From positions 372,001 to 436,000 of the forward strand of contig JACKDU010000008.1 in the NCBI GenBank assembly GCA_020633335.1: a stretch of 64,000 nt of DNA, in the 5' to 3' direction. Below the pieces are notes generated by a model that worked only from the letters and a program-made list of their open reading frames with translations, did not search any database and was not told the origin of the DNA. The position numbers and the translations under genes are program-made. Source of the DNA: Myxococcales bacterium. Lineage in GTDB: Bacteria; Myxococcota_A; Polyangia; Nannocystales; Nannocystaceae. Below are positions 25,805 to 34,603 of the stretch, in pieces; positions within the stretch are counted from its first letter, which is position 1; each line of letters opens with the position of its first letter.

Positions 25805-27229
25805 CTAGTCGTGCATCTTGACGTACTCGAACTCGACCGGCTGCCCCTCGATCCCCCGGCTCGGCGGGGCGATCCAGTTGGCGAACTTCCCGGGCTCGTA
25901 GACCGGCTTCATGATCGAGAGGAGGTACGCGTTGTCGGCCGGGGTGAGGACCCAGCGGTGGTGCTCCTTCTCCCAGGTCTCGCCGCTGACCAGGTTGCCC
26001 GCGGGGTCGAACTTGTGGTCGGCGTAGATCCCCTGGTGGCGGTGGAAGCGGCGGCTCGGGAGGGTGAGGCGGTTCGGCGAGCCGCTCTCCTCAAGGGTCC
26101 GGTTCCACTTCCGCAGCGCCCGCTCGCAGTCCTTGATGTAGGAGTCGCGGAGGACCTCGTTCATCGCGTTGCGGAGGGGGACGTCGCGCTCGACCAGCCT
26201 GCCGCCGTCGACGACCTGGAGGCGGTAGCTCTGGCCGAGGGCGCGGTGCTCGTCGAGGCGATCCTCGCGGTAGCGGCCCTTGAGGCCGGTGGCGAAGAAA
26301 TCGGCCGCGTTCGACGAGATCTCGCCGCCGAAGAGGTCGAGCGAGTAGGTGAACCAGTAGTTGATCGTCCGCTGGATCAGGTCGAAGTCGATCCCGCCCT
26401 GGTTGCGGACGTCGCCGTTCGGGTCGATCTTCTCGAGCTCGGCCGAGCGCTTGATGATCCGATCGAGGCCGGTCTCGCCGACGAAGAGGTGGTGGGCCTC
26501 CTCGGTGAGCATGAACTCGGTCGAGCGGGCGAGCGGGTCGAAGCCGCTCTGGGCGAGGGCCGCGAGCTGGTACTTGCCGTCACGGTCGGTGAACATCGTG
26601 AAGGCGAAGAAGCTCAGCCAGTGGTCGCAGGGCTGGTTGAAGGCGCCGAGGATCCGCGGCTTGTCGGGGTCGCCGGAGCGGCGGAGGAGGAGCTCGTCCG
26701 CCTCGTCGCGGCCGTCGCGGCCGAAGTACTTGTGGAGGAGGTAGACCATCGCCCAGAGGTGGCGCCCCTCCTCGACGTTCACCTGGAAGAGGTTGCGCAT
26801 GTCGTAGAGGCTGGGGGCGATGTGGCCGAGGAGGCGCTGCTGCTCGACGCTCGCCGGCTCGGTGTCCGCCTGGGTGACGATGATCCGGCGGAGCGCGTTG
26901 CGGTGCTCGCCCGGGACCTCGGTCCAGGCCGGCTTGCCCGCGTCGTCGCCGCAGCGGATCGTCGACTCCTCCTGCCGCGGGTTGAGGAAGATCCCCCAGC
27001 GGTAGTCGGGCATGCGGACGTGGCCGTAGTTCGCCCAGCCGTCGGTGTCGACCGAGATCGCGGTGCGGAGGTAGACCGGCTTGTCCTCGAAGTCGGTCGG
27101 CCCCATGTCGTGCCACCACTCGAGGTAGTTGGGCAGCCACTTCTCGAGCGCGCGCAGGAGCTTGGGGTCGTCGGCGAGGCCGACGTTGTTGGGGATCTTG
27201 GAGTTGAGATCGACGGAGTTGCTCAGCAT
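25805..27229 (-). CDS. boxB: Benzoyl-CoA 2,3-epoxidase, oxygenase subunit BoxB
   Basis: 474 residues, the normal length for BoxB. The N-terminus SVDLNSKIPNNVGLADDPKLLRALEKWLPNYLEWW is characteristic. The diiron site is visible as two E-x-x-H motifs, EEGRH near residue 156 and EEAHH near residue 242. With its reductase BoxA the enzyme epoxidises benzoyl-CoA using O2 and NADPH in aerobic, CoA-dependent benzoate degradation. boxC lies directly upstream on the same strand (41-nt gap), so the two are an operon. No boxA, aldehyde dehydrogenase or benzoate-CoA ligase is in the window. A degenerate dispersed palindrome (25771-25784) follows its stop. Confidence 0.95.
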   Translation of the reverse strand: MLSNSVDLNSKIPNNVGLADDPKLLRALEKWLPNYLEWWHDMGPTDFEDKPVYLRTAISVDTDGWANYGHVRMPDYRWGIFLNPRQEESTIRCGDDAGKPAWTEVPGEHRNALRRIIVTQADTEPASVEQQRLLGHIAPSLYDMRNLFQVNVEEGRHLWAMVYLLHKYFGRDGRDEADELLLRRSGDPDKPRILGAFNQPCDHWLSFFAFTMFTDRDGKYQLAALAQSGFDPLARSTEFMLTEEAHHLFVGETGLDRIIKRSAELEKIDPNGDVRNQGGIDFDLIQRTINYWFTYSLDLFGGEISSNAADFFATGLKGRYREDRLDEHRALGQSYRLQVVDGGRLVERDVPLRNAMNEVLRDSYIKDCERALRKWNRTLEESGSPNRLTLPSRRFHRHQGIYADHKFDPAGNLVSGETWEKEHHRWVLTPADNAYLLSIMKPVYEPGKFANWIAPPSRGIEGQPVEFEYVKMHD

Positions 27230-27270
27230 GCCGTGGTCCTCTGCATTTCTCGCGCTATCGCGATCGCGTC

Positions 27271-28953
27271 CTAGACGCGCTTCCAGTCGAAGATCGGGCG
27301 CTCGGGCTTGCCGTAGAGGGAGAGCGCCCCCTGGGCCCCGGTCGCGTTCGGGCGGATGAAGATCCAGTTCTGCCAGGCGGAGAGGCGGGCGAAGATCTTC
27401 GAATCTTCGGTCTCGCCGCCGGGGAAGCGGAGGTTGGCCTCCATGCCGGTGAGGGCGTCGGGCGAGAGGCTCGCGCGCTCCTCGATCGCCACCCGGGTGT
27501 CGTCCTCCCAGTCGATGTCGTCGAGGAGGACGGTGACCAGGCCGGCGTCGTCAGCCTCCTCGGGGTCGAGGAGCTCGTGGCGGCCGGCGAGGGCCTCGAG
27601 CTTGTCGGGCTCGCCGTGGAGGTGGGCGCGGATCCGGGAGATCCCGTGGCTCATCGGCACGACGCCCTCGTTGAAGATCGTCAGGCCGACCTTCACCGGG
27701 TTCTCGGGGTCGTCGAGGAGGTAGAAGCGATCGCTGGCGAGCGCGAGCTCGAGGAGGCAGCCGACGAAGGCGGTGCCGGCGTCGCCGAGGGCGAAGAAGG
27801 AGCGGCTCGAGAGGTCGAGGCGGCGGAGCACCCGGCCCATGTGGCGGATCACCTCGTTGACCAGCCAGAAGTCGCGCTGCCCCCAGAGCGCGGCGTCGTG
27901 GGCCGCGACCACCTCGGCGTCGCCGAGCGCCCGCACCAGGCAGAGGCCGACGTCGGGGAGGTTGAAGCGGAGGTAGAGGAGCGCGTCGTCGAGCTCGCGG
28001 AAGGCCCGCAGCGCCCAGAGCTGATCGCCGGCCGCGTGGATCGCCGCCGGCCCCTCGCCGAGGAGCGCGACGTCCTCCGGGCTCGGGCCGCGGACCGTGA
28101 TGCTCGCGGTCCGGGCGGCGCGATCCCAGCTCAGCTCGACGTGGCGATAGCGCCGCGAGGTCTCGGTGATCTCGGGGCTCAGATCGCCGAGCTTGATGCC
28201 GACCCGGGCCTCGCCCTCGGGGAGCTCGGCCGCGACCGCGTCGGCGACCTTGCGCGCCCGCTTCATCACCTCGTCGAGGAAGCGCGAGCGCGGGAAGATC
28301 CCGTCGACCAGCCGCCACTGGACGGCCTTCTTGCCGCGGATCCCCTCGGCGGTCGTCGAGAAGACGTCGGCCCGGTCGCGCCGGACCCGGCGCTTGTCGA
28401 CCAGGCGGGTGAGGCCACCTGTCCCCGGGAGCACCCCGAGGAGCGGCACCTCGGGGAGCGAGACCGCCGACGAGCCGTCGTCCTGGAGGTAGATCTCGCG
28501 GCAGGCGAGCGCGAGCTCGTAGCCGCCGCCGGCGCAGGTGCCGTTGGCCGCGCAGAGGTAGACCTGGTGGCTGAAGGCGTCGGCGTCCTCGAGCTCGCAG
28601 CGGGTCTCGTTGGTGAACTTGCAGAAGTTCACCTTCCACGCGTGGGTCGAGGCCGCGAGCATGTGGATGTTGGCGCCGGCGCAGAAGACGTTGTCGGTGC
28701 CGGAGGAGACCACCGCCGCCCGCACCTCGGGGTGCTCGAAGCGCATCCGACGGACGATGTCGGCGAGCTCGATGTCGACCCCGAGGTCGTAGGAGTTGAG
28801 CTTGAGCTCGTAGCCCGGCTTGATGCCCCCCTCCGGATCGACACACATCTCCACGCGGGCGATCGGCCCCTCGTACGACACCCGCCAGTGGCGGTAGCGC
28901 GAGGGATCGGTCGCAAACTCGACGACTAGCTCGTTGCTTTGTGCGGGCTCCAT
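27271..28953 (-). CDS. boxC: Benzoyl-CoA-dihydrodiol lyase BoxC
   Basis: About 560 residues, matching the family, which is an enlarged crotonase-fold dimer. The first half (VDPEGGIKPGYELKLNSYDLGVDIELAD.., then SGTDNVFCAGANIHML with the oxyanion-hole glycine) and a second crotonase-like half both appear. The enzyme opens the ring of the 2,3-epoxide/dihydrodiol of benzoyl-CoA and releases formate. I use the ATG at 28953 because the bases before it (GGTTTTTCAAT) are unlike the local coding sequence. An in-frame ATG at 28977 would add 8 residues. It is first in the boxC-boxB operon; the promoter should lie in 28954-29258. Confidence 0.94.
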   Translation of the reverse strand: MEPAQSNELVVEFATDPSRYRHWRVSYEGPIARVEMCVDPEGGIKPGYELKLNSYDLGVDIELADIVRRMRFEHPEVRAAVVSSGTDNVFCAGANIHMLAASTHAWKVNFCKFTNETRCELEDADAFSHQVYLCAANGTCAGGGYELALACREIYLQDDGSSAVSLPEVPLLGVLPGTGGLTRLVDKRRVRRDRADVFSTTAEGIRGKKAVQWRLVDGIFPRSRFLDEVMKRARKVADAVAAELPEGEARVGIKLGDLSPEITETSRRYRHVELSWDRAARTASITVRGPSPEDVALLGEGPAAIHAAGDQLWALRAFRELDDALLYLRFNLPDVGLCLVRALGDAEVVAAHDAALWGQRDFWLVNEVIRHMGRVLRRLDLSSRSFFALGDAGTAFVGCLLELALASDRFYLLDDPENPVKVGLTIFNEGVVPMSHGISRIRAHLHGEPDKLEALAGRHELLDPEEADDAGLVTVLLDDIDWEDDTRVAIEERASLSPDALTGMEANLRFPGGETEDSKIFARLSAWQNWIFIRPNATGAQGALSLYGKPERPIFDWKRV

Positions 28954-29258
28954 TCCATTGAAAAACCTAACAGCCATCCGCAGCGATTGCGGCGAGCGGG
29001 TGGCGTGTGTTCTCCCACGGGGGTGAGGTCACGACCTCTCGCGTCTTGTTTGGAAAACGCGGGGGCCGGGGCGACGCGCGTGAAGTCGGAGGATCGACGG
29101 TCGGCGCCGGCGACCGCCGATCGTCGCGGGCGGGTGTCTAGGGCGCCGTGATCGCCCTCATGGGATCACGACAGCGTGTGCATTCGCACGGTCCTAGGAG
29201 CCCCCAGGGGGCCCTGGACGCCCTCCTGCGGGCCTTCGAGCCGCCAAGATCGCGGCCG
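28954..29258. other. Intergenic region upstream of the box operon and the HAD gene
   Basis: A 305-nt divergent gap. It contains a short inverted repeat CCGCA-N5-TGCGG at 28978-28992 close to boxC, which could be an operator for a benzoyl-CoA-responsive regulator such as BoxR, but it is too short to be convincing. I see no clear sigma-70 promoter and no gene. Confidence 0.4.
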
Positions 29259-29939
29259 ATGCTCCGGGCCGTCCTCTTTGATCTCGACGGGGTGCTCATC
29301 GACTCGCTGACGTCGATCCAGGCGTCGATGAACCACGCGCTCGCCGAGCTCGGTCGGCCGACGATCACCCGCGAGGAGGCGCGCCCGCTGGTCGGGCCGC
29401 CGCTCGCCCGCTCGGCGCCGACGCTCCTCCAGAGCGACGAGCCGGCGCTCGTCGACCGCTTCATCGCCCTCTACCGCACGCGCTACGCGGCGATCGCCGA
29501 GAGCGCGAGCGAGCCGATGGCGGGGCTCGGCGAGGTGATCCCGGCGCTCGCCCGCCGCTGGACCCTGGCGGTCGCGACCTCGAAGCCCGAGGCCTACGCC
29601 CGGCCGATCCTCAGCGCGCTCGGGGTCGCCGGCGCCTTCAAGGCGATCTGCGGCGGCTCCCTCGAGCACCACCGGGACACCAAGGCGACGGTGATCGGCC
29701 GGGTCCTCGCGGCCCTGGAGATCGACGCCGCCGGCGTCGTGATGGTCGGCGATCGGAGCTACGACGTCGTCGGCGCGGCCGAGCACGGGATCCCGACGAT
29801 CGGCGCCCTCCACGGGATGGCCGCGCCCGGCGAGCTCGAGGAGGCCGGCGCCCGCTGGCTGATCCGCGGCCTCGGCGAGCTGCCGCCGCTCCTCGATCGC
29901 CTCGACCGCCTCGGCCTCGACGCGGTCGCCGAAGCGTGA
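29259..29939 (+). CDS. HAD-family hydrolase, phosphoglycolate phosphatase-like
   Basis: 226 residues. Motif I VLFDLDGVLIDS (nucleophile and acid Asp) is at the N-terminus, motif II VATSKP near residue 104, a conserved Lys (DTKATVIGRVL) near 142 and motif IV VMVGDRSYDVVGA near 162. The helical cap is of the Gph type. The substrate is a small phosphate ester; which one is unknown. I start at the ATG at 29259, right before the nucleophile strand; an in-frame start at 29148 would add 37 unlikely residues. It is convergent with the RNA methyltransferase gene, with a degenerate palindrome (29947-29960) between the two stops. Confidence 0.88.
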   Translation: MLRAVLFDLDGVLIDSLTSIQASMNHALAELGRPTITREEARPLVGPPLARSAPTLLQSDEPALVDRFIALYRTRYAAIAESASEPMAGLGEVIPALARRWTLAVATSKPEAYARPILSALGVAGAFKAICGGSLEHHRDTKATVIGRVLAALEIDAAGVVMVGDRSYDVVGAAEHGIPTIGALHGMAAPGELEEAGARWLIRGLGELPPLLDRLDRLGLDAVAEA

Positions 29940-29946
29940 AATAACC

Positions 29947-29960
29947 TGTCCAAAGGGTCA
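29947..29960. repeat. Dispersed palindrome, degenerate copy between convergent genes (TGTCCAAAGGGTCA)
   Basis: Lies in the 18-nt space between two convergent stop codons and includes the stop of the minus-strand gene. It might add to transcript ends, but the stem is short and imperfect. Confidence 0.4.
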
Positions 29961-31301
29961 GCTAGCGCGGCGCAGCCAGGCGACGACCTCGACGTGGGGC
30001 GTCTGCGGGAGGGTGTCGTAGGCCCGGAGGCGGACGACCTCGTAGCCGGCGGCCGAGAGCATGCGGAGGTCGTCGGCGAGGGTCGCCGGCGCGCAGCTCA
30101 TGATCTGCACCCGGGGGGCCGCGAGCTCGCCGAGGCGGCGGCAGACCGCGGCCCCGAGCCCGGCCCGCGGCGGGTTGGCGATCACCAGGTCGGGCCGCGG
30201 CCCGCGGTAGCCGGCGAGGAAGGCGTCGACCTCCATCGGGATCACCCCGAGGGCGAGCGCGCTCTCGGGGTAGCTCTCGCAGGGGACCACCCGCGCGAAG
30301 GCGCGGCGGAGGAGCGCGGTCGTCACCCCGGCGCCGGCGTAGAGGTCGAGGGCCAGCGCCCCGGCGGCGGCCTCGCCCTCGGCGTCGCGGACGAGGTCGC
30401 GGTAGGCCATCTCGGCGACCGCCGGGTTGGGCTGGAGGAAGCCGAGGGGGCCGACCTCGACCTCCGCCCCGGCGAGCTCGAGCGCGAGGCCGGGGCGCCC
30501 GCGGAGCACCTCGGCCGCGCCGCCGCGGAGGGCGTTGCCGCCGGCCCCCTGGACGCTCCAGGCGATCCCGGCGGGGAGCTGGAGGCGGGCGCCGAGGAGC
30601 TCCGCCGCCCGGCTCGGGCGCCCGCCGGTGATCAGCGTGAGGAGGACCTCGCGGCCGTCGGTCTTGAGCCAGACGTAGCGGAGATCGCCGGCGCCGCTCG
30701 CCTCGTCGTAGGGCTCGATCGCGAGCTCGTCGGCGGCCGCCACCAGCTCGTGGACCGCGGCCGCGATCGCCGGGTGCTCGACCAGACATTCGGACATGTC
30801 CGCGAGGTCATGTGTTCCGCGGACGTAGGAGCCGAGGACGAGCGCCCCCGGCCGACCGCCGACCACCCGCTTGCTCGACCAGCGGTAGCCGAGGTCGCCG
30901 CCCGGGAGCGCCCGCACCTCGTCGACCACGAGGCCGAAGGCGTCGGCGAGGAGGCGGCGCTTGTGGACCCGCTGGGCCTCCTCCTCGAGGGCCATCCAGG
31001 GGCAGCCCGAGCACGCGCCGCCGCGCCCGGGGTGGCGCGGGCAGGGGGGCGAGCGGCGCCCCGGGTGGGGCTCCTCCACGACCTCGAGGGCGGCGAAGGC
31101 CCGCGCCCGCTGGCGGGCGACATGGACGATCCGCGCCCGCGCCCGCTCGCCGAGGAAGGCCCCCGCGATCACCACCTCGCGGCCCTGCGCCCGCGCGAGG
31201 CCCTCGCCCTCGCGGCTCAGCGCCTCGATCCTCACCTCCAGGCGGTCCCCCTGCCGGAGCCGCGCCGGGCCCCCCTCGTCGTCGCGCTCGTCGCGGCTCA
31301 T
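29958..31301 (-). CDS. TRAM-domain class I SAM-dependent RNA methyltransferase (RlmD/TrmA family)
   Basis: 447 residues. The N-terminal TRAM domain (residues 15-75) is followed by an iron-sulphur motif built from CPRHPGRGGACSGCPW near residues 87-102 plus a further Cys in DMSECLVEHP. The SAM-binding domain shows LDLYAGAGVTTALLRR near residue 315. The catalytic nucleophile Cys is in IMSCAPATLADDL near residue 413; the usual Asn after the Cys is Ala here. The family makes 5-methyluridine in 23S rRNA or tRNA; I cannot tell which. Its ATG overlaps the stop of aroA (ATGA, 31298-31301), so it is cotranslated with aroA. Confidence 0.88.
   Translation of the reverse strand: MSRDERDDEGGPARLRQGDRLEVRIEALSREGEGLARAQGREVVIAGAFLGERARARIVHVARQRARAFAALEVVEEPHPGRRSPPCPRHPGRGGACSGCPWMALEEEAQRVHKRRLLADAFGLVVDEVRALPGGDLGYRWSSKRVVGGRPGALVLGSYVRGTHDLADMSECLVEHPAIAAAVHELVAAADELAIEPYDEASGAGDLRYVWLKTDGREVLLTLITGGRPSRAAELLGARLQLPAGIAWSVQGAGGNALRGGAAEVLRGRPGLALELAGAEVEVGPLGFLQPNPAVAEMAYRDLVRDAEGEAAAGALALDLYAGAGVTTALLRRAFARVVPCESYPESALALGVIPMEVDAFLAGYRGPRPDLVIANPPRAGLGAAVCRRLGELAAPRVQIMSCAPATLADDLRMLSAAGYEVVRLRAYDTLPQTPHVEVVAWLRRAS
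30797..30810. repeat. Dispersed palindrome, degenerate copy inside a gene (TGTCCGCGAGGTCA)
   Basis: A one-change copy within the RNA methyltransferase gene; ATGTCCGCGAGGTCAT has the same GCGA spacer as the copy at 25474. Confidence 0.4.
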
Positions 31302-32617
31302 GGCCGGCGAACCATAGCGAGTTCCGCGAGGACGTCGAAGTAGCCGGGGAAGGTCTTGCGCACGCAGCCGGGGTCGCGGATCGTCACCTCGCCGGCGAGC
31401 GCGAAGGCCATCGCCATCCGGTGATCGAGGTAGGTGTTGATCGCCACGCCGCGGCGGATCCCGGCCACCGGCGGGGTGATCGTCAGGCCGCCGGCCTCCT
31501 CCTCGACCTCGGCCCCGAGCTTGCGGAGCTCGGTCGCGCCGGCGGCCAGGCGGTCGCTCTCGTGGTGGCGGAGGATCTCGACCCCGCGGATCCGGGTGGT
31601 CCCCTCCGCGTGGAGCGCGGCGACCGCGATCGTCAGGGTCATGTCCGGCATCTCGCCGAGATCGACGTCGATCCCCCGCAGGCGCCCGGCGGAGCGCAGG
31701 GTCGTCGAGTCGGGCCCCTGCTCGACCTCCGCCCCCATCCGCCCGAGCACCCAGGCGATCTGGGCGTCGCCCTGGAGGCTCGCGCGGCCGAGGTCGGGGA
31801 TCGTCACCTCGCCGCCGTAGATCGCCGCCAGCGCGAGGAAGTAGCTCGCCGCCGAGGCGTCGGGCTCGACCGCGTAGGCCCGCCCCTGGAGGACGCCGGG
31901 CTCGGCGACGATCGTGTCCTCGCCCTCCCAGCGGCCGCGTCCGCCGAAGGCCTCGAGGACCGCCAGGCTCATGTCGACGTAGGGCCGCGCCGGGGTCCCG
32001 CCCTCGAGGACGATCCGGGTCGGCGCCCGGGCGAGCGGCGCCGCCAGGATCAGCGCCGAGATGAACTGCGAGCTCGGCGGCCGCGCGAGGCGGATCTCGC
32101 CGCCCCGCAGCCCCTCCGCGGCCCCGCGGATCGTCACCGGCAGCGCCCCCGGGCGGCCGTGGTAGCGGAGCTCGGCCCCCTGCTCGCCGAGGACCTCGAG
32201 GAGCCCGGCCATCGGCCGCTCGCGCATCCGCGGCGAGCCGTCGACCAGGACCTCGATCGGCGAGCCCGCGAGGGCGGCGCAGAGGAAGCGCGCGGCGGTC
32301 CCGGCGGTGCCGACGTCGATCGCCGTCGCCGGGTCGCTCACCCGCCGCAGGGGCCCGCCCGCGCCCTCGACCACCACCCGGGCGCCGCCCTCCGAGGCGT
32401 CGCAGCGGACCCCGAGGCGGGCGAGCGCCGCCCGCATGATCTCGGTGTCCTCCGACTCGAGGCAGCCGCTGAGCGTCGACTCGCCGGCCGCGAGCGCGGC
32501 CAGGAGGAGCGCGCGGTTGGTGATGCTCTTCGACCCCGGCGGCCGCATCACCCCGGCGATCGGCCGCGGCGGCCGCTGGATCTCGATCTCGCTCGCGTCG
32601 GACGCGCTCGCCTCCAT
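31298..32617 (-). CDS. aroA: 3-phosphoshikimate 1-carboxyvinyltransferase (EPSP synthase)
   Basis: 439 residues, full length. The phosphate-binding PPGSKSITNRALLLAALAAG near residue 26, the SGCLESEDT stretch and the central PPSSQFISALILAAPLA are diagnostic. A later RIRGVEILRHHESDRL carries the family's conserved R-x-K/H-E-S-D-R motif. It joins shikimate-3-phosphate and PEP in the chorismate pathway. A Shine-Dalgarno (GAGAGAGGTGGAG) precedes the start. It is the first gene of a translationally coupled pair with the RNA methyltransferase. No other aro gene is nearby. Confidence 0.96.
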   Translation of the reverse strand: MEASASDASEIEIQRPPRPIAGVMRPPGSKSITNRALLLAALAAGESTLSGCLESEDTEIMRAALARLGVRCDASEGGARVVVEGAGGPLRRVSDPATAIDVGTAGTAARFLCAALAGSPIEVLVDGSPRMRERPMAGLLEVLGEQGAELRYHGRPGALPVTIRGAAEGLRGGEIRLARPPSSQFISALILAAPLARAPTRIVLEGGTPARPYVDMSLAVLEAFGGRGRWEGEDTIVAEPGVLQGRAYAVEPDASAASYFLALAAIYGGEVTIPDLGRASLQGDAQIAWVLGRMGAEVEQGPDSTTLRSAGRLRGIDVDLGEMPDMTLTIAVAALHAEGTTRIRGVEILRHHESDRLAAGATELRKLGAEVEEEAGGLTITPPVAGIRRGVAINTYLDHRMAMAFALAGEVTIRDPGCVRKTFPGYFDVLAELAMVRRP

Positions 32618-32657
32618 GGCTCCACCTCTCTCTGATGTCGCGGGCCGGCGTCGGCGC

Positions 32658-33599
32658 TCACTCGAGCCACTCGACCAGATCGGCCTCGAAGTTGAAGTAG
32701 ACCCAGACGCCGACCTCGTCCGACTCGGGGTCGGGGTTGGGGTCGGTGTCGTCGATCGGGCTCATCGGATCGAGCTGACAGCTCCCGCCGCCGGCGATCG
32801 ACCCCCAGAGGTTGAAGCTCACGCCCGCGACCTCGCCGTCGACCGCGGCCGCGCTGCTCTCGCGGAGGTAGCCGCGGAGCGAGCCCTTGACCAGACCGAC
32901 GACGTCCTCGCCCTGCTGAACGTAGGTCGCCGCCAGCGAGAGGCGCTCGAGCGCGATCGCCGGCAGGGTGTCGGCGATCGGCACCGCGGCGTCGCCCTCG
33001 TCGCTGATAAAGCAGGGGGCGCCTGGGAGGTTCGGCGCACCGTCGCCGCTGTAGGCGGAATTGAGGGTGCCGACGACCACCGTCGAGCAGAGCGCGCCCT
33101 GGCTGTTGCGGGCGACCGTCATCAGACCGAGATCGTCGGGGCTCGCCGAGCAGGTGTCGAGGGCGCCGTTGCACTGCGCGCGGATCAGCTGGAGCGGGGT
33201 CTCGGCCGCCTTCGGATCCGCGGGGTAGAAGATCATGACGTAGCTGACGTCGCCGCCGCTCAGCTCGCCGTCGATCCCGAGGTTGAAGAGGTCGGTGAGG
33301 TCGGCGCACTGCCCCATCATCAGCTCGCCGTAGTAGTGGGGATCGACCCCGACCATGGTCCGGATCCGGAAGGCGACGGGGTCGCCGATCGCCCCGCCGG
33401 TGGTCGCCGACGCGGCGCCCGACGACGAGCTCTCGCCGCCGGTGGTCGACGACGTCGACGTCGTCGCCGCGCCGGTGGTCGTCGACGCGTCGCTGGTCGA
33501 CCCCTGGGACCCGCCCGTCGAGATCACGCCGGGATCGACGAAGCAGCCGCCGCCGACGAGCGCGAGGGCGGCCGCGAGCGCGGGGCTCAGTCGATCCAT
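32658..33599 (-). CDS. Lipoprotein of unknown function, downstream member of a tandem paralogous pair
   Basis: 313 residues. Lipobox LVGGGC (Cys near residue 18), then a Ser/Thr/Gly linker rich in TTG and SST, then a soluble domain. The domain opens with a VDPHYYGELMMGQCADLTDLFN segment and closes with GSCQLDPMSPIDDTDPNPDP and a WVYFNFEADLVEWLE tail. The upstream gene has the same architecture and the same end motifs. The domain is not one I know. The ATG at 33599 lies 13 nt inside the end of the upstream copy, so translation is probably coupled. Confidence 0.7.
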   Translation of the reverse strand: MDRLSPALAAALALVGGGCFVDPGVISTGGSQGSTSDASTTTGAATTSTSSTTGGESSSSGAASATTGGAIGDPVAFRIRTMVGVDPHYYGELMMGQCADLTDLFNLGIDGELSGGDVSYVMIFYPADPKAAETPLQLIRAQCNGALDTCSASPDDLGLMTVARNSQGALCSTVVVGTLNSAYSGDGAPNLPGAPCFISDEGDAAVPIADTLPAIALERLSLAATYVQQGEDVVGLVKGSLRGYLRESSAAAVDGEVAGVSFNLWGSIAGGGSCQLDPMSPIDDTDPNPDPESDEVGVWVYFNFEADLVEWLE

Positions 33600-34513
33600 T
33601 CGACCCGCTCGGCGACGAAGTTGAGGTAGATCCACACCCCGCGCTCCGTGAGATCGGGGTTGGGGTTGGGATCGGTGTCGTCGATCGGCGCGTTGACGTC
33701 GACCTGGCAGCTCGCGCCGCCGGCGACGGTCCCCCACATGTTGAAGGGGAAGCTCTGGATCATCCCCTCGATCTGCTCGGCCTGGCTCTGGGGGATGAAG
33801 CCGGTGATCAGCCCGCTCACCAGGGTGTCGACCGGCGCCGTCGGCGAGCCGTAGGAGCCGACGATCTGCGCGTCGTAGAGGACCATCGGCGGCAGGGCGG
33901 CGACCAGCGGCGGCAGGATCACGGTCCCCCGCGGGCTGGTGAAGCAGGTCGGCGCGGCGACGTTCGGCTGCGGGTAGTTCGGGTTGGTGGTCCCGGGGAC
34001 GACCGCGTCGCAGGCCACGTCGGCCGAGTTGTTGGCGACCGTCGACACCTTGAAGTCGGGGTTCTTGTAGCCGCAGGTCGTCTTGTCGACGCCGACGACG
34101 CACTCGCCGTCGGTCAGGATCATCGGCGCGAGGTTGAGCTCGGGATCGGCGGGATCGAAGAGGAGCACGAAGGAGATCCCGCCGCTGCCGATCTCGTCGT
34201 TGACGCTGAAGTTGAGGAGGTCGGTGACGTCCTTGCAGCCGCCGAAGTCGTAGTAGAAGTGGGGGTCGGCGACCTCGATCTTCGTCAGGCGGTAGGCGTC
34301 GAGCCCGGCCTCGATCGCCGTCGTCGACGAGCCCGACGAGGTCTCGCCGCTCGATCCCGTGCTGGTCCCGGTCGCCTCGGTCGCCGAGCCGATGCAGGTG
34401 CCCTGACGATCGCAGGCGAGCTCGATGAAGTCGCCGTGATAGCAGCCGCTGACGAGGCCCAGCGCTGCGATCGCGACGAGCCACCCGCCCGCTCTCCGTC
34501 GACACCACCGCAC
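33587..34513 (-). CDS. Lipoprotein of unknown function, upstream member of a tandem paralogous pair
   Basis: 308 residues. GTG start at 34513 with a TATCAT box 6 nt upstream; lipobox AALGLVSGC near residue 25. A short Thr/Ser/Gly linker leads to the same domain as its downstream neighbour: ADPHFYYDFGGCKDVTDLLNFS at the front and ASCQVDVNAPIDDTDPNPNP plus WIYLNFVAERVEWID at the back. Paired cysteines are conserved between the copies, so the exported domain is likely disulphide-bonded. Divergent from another lipoprotein gene with a 90-nt gap. Confidence 0.7.
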   Translation of the reverse strand: MRWCRRRAGGWLVAIAALGLVSGCYHGDFIELACDRQGTCIGSATEATGTSTGSSGETSSGSSTTAIEAGLDAYRLTKIEVADPHFYYDFGGCKDVTDLLNFSVNDEIGSGGISFVLLFDPADPELNLAPMILTDGECVVGVDKTTCGYKNPDFKVSTVANNSADVACDAVVPGTTNPNYPQPNVAAPTCFTSPRGTVILPPLVAALPPMVLYDAQIVGSYGSPTAPVDTLVSGLITGFIPQSQAEQIEGMIQSFPFNMWGTVAGGASCQVDVNAPIDDTDPNPNPDLTERGVWIYLNFVAERVEWID

Positions 34514-34519
34514 GGCCCC

Positions 34520-34525
34520 ATGATA
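34520..34525 (-). promoter_or_regulatory. Candidate -10 box for a leaderless mRNA (TATCAT, minus strand)
   Basis: TATCAT on the minus strand lies exactly 6 nt before the GTG at 34513, with no Shine-Dalgarno sequence. It supports that GTG as the start of the upstream tandem lipoprotein. Confidence 0.35.
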
Positions 34526-34603
34526 GCCGAAAGTCGCCGCCGACGAGCCCGCCCGGCGCCTCGCCCTATTGCCCCGGCAGGGCATCTGGACCACCATGAG
34601 CGG

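Noticed and set aside
28978..28992. CCGCA-N5-TGCGG inverted repeat near boxC as a regulator operator
   Set aside because: Half-sites of five G+C-rich bases are expected by chance in this composition.
32658..34508. A single 616-codon minus-strand frame that would merge the two tandem lipoproteins
   Set aside because: Only its last 313 codons match the lipoprotein; the rest is the wrong frame of the upstream gene, which has its own signal peptide and stop.
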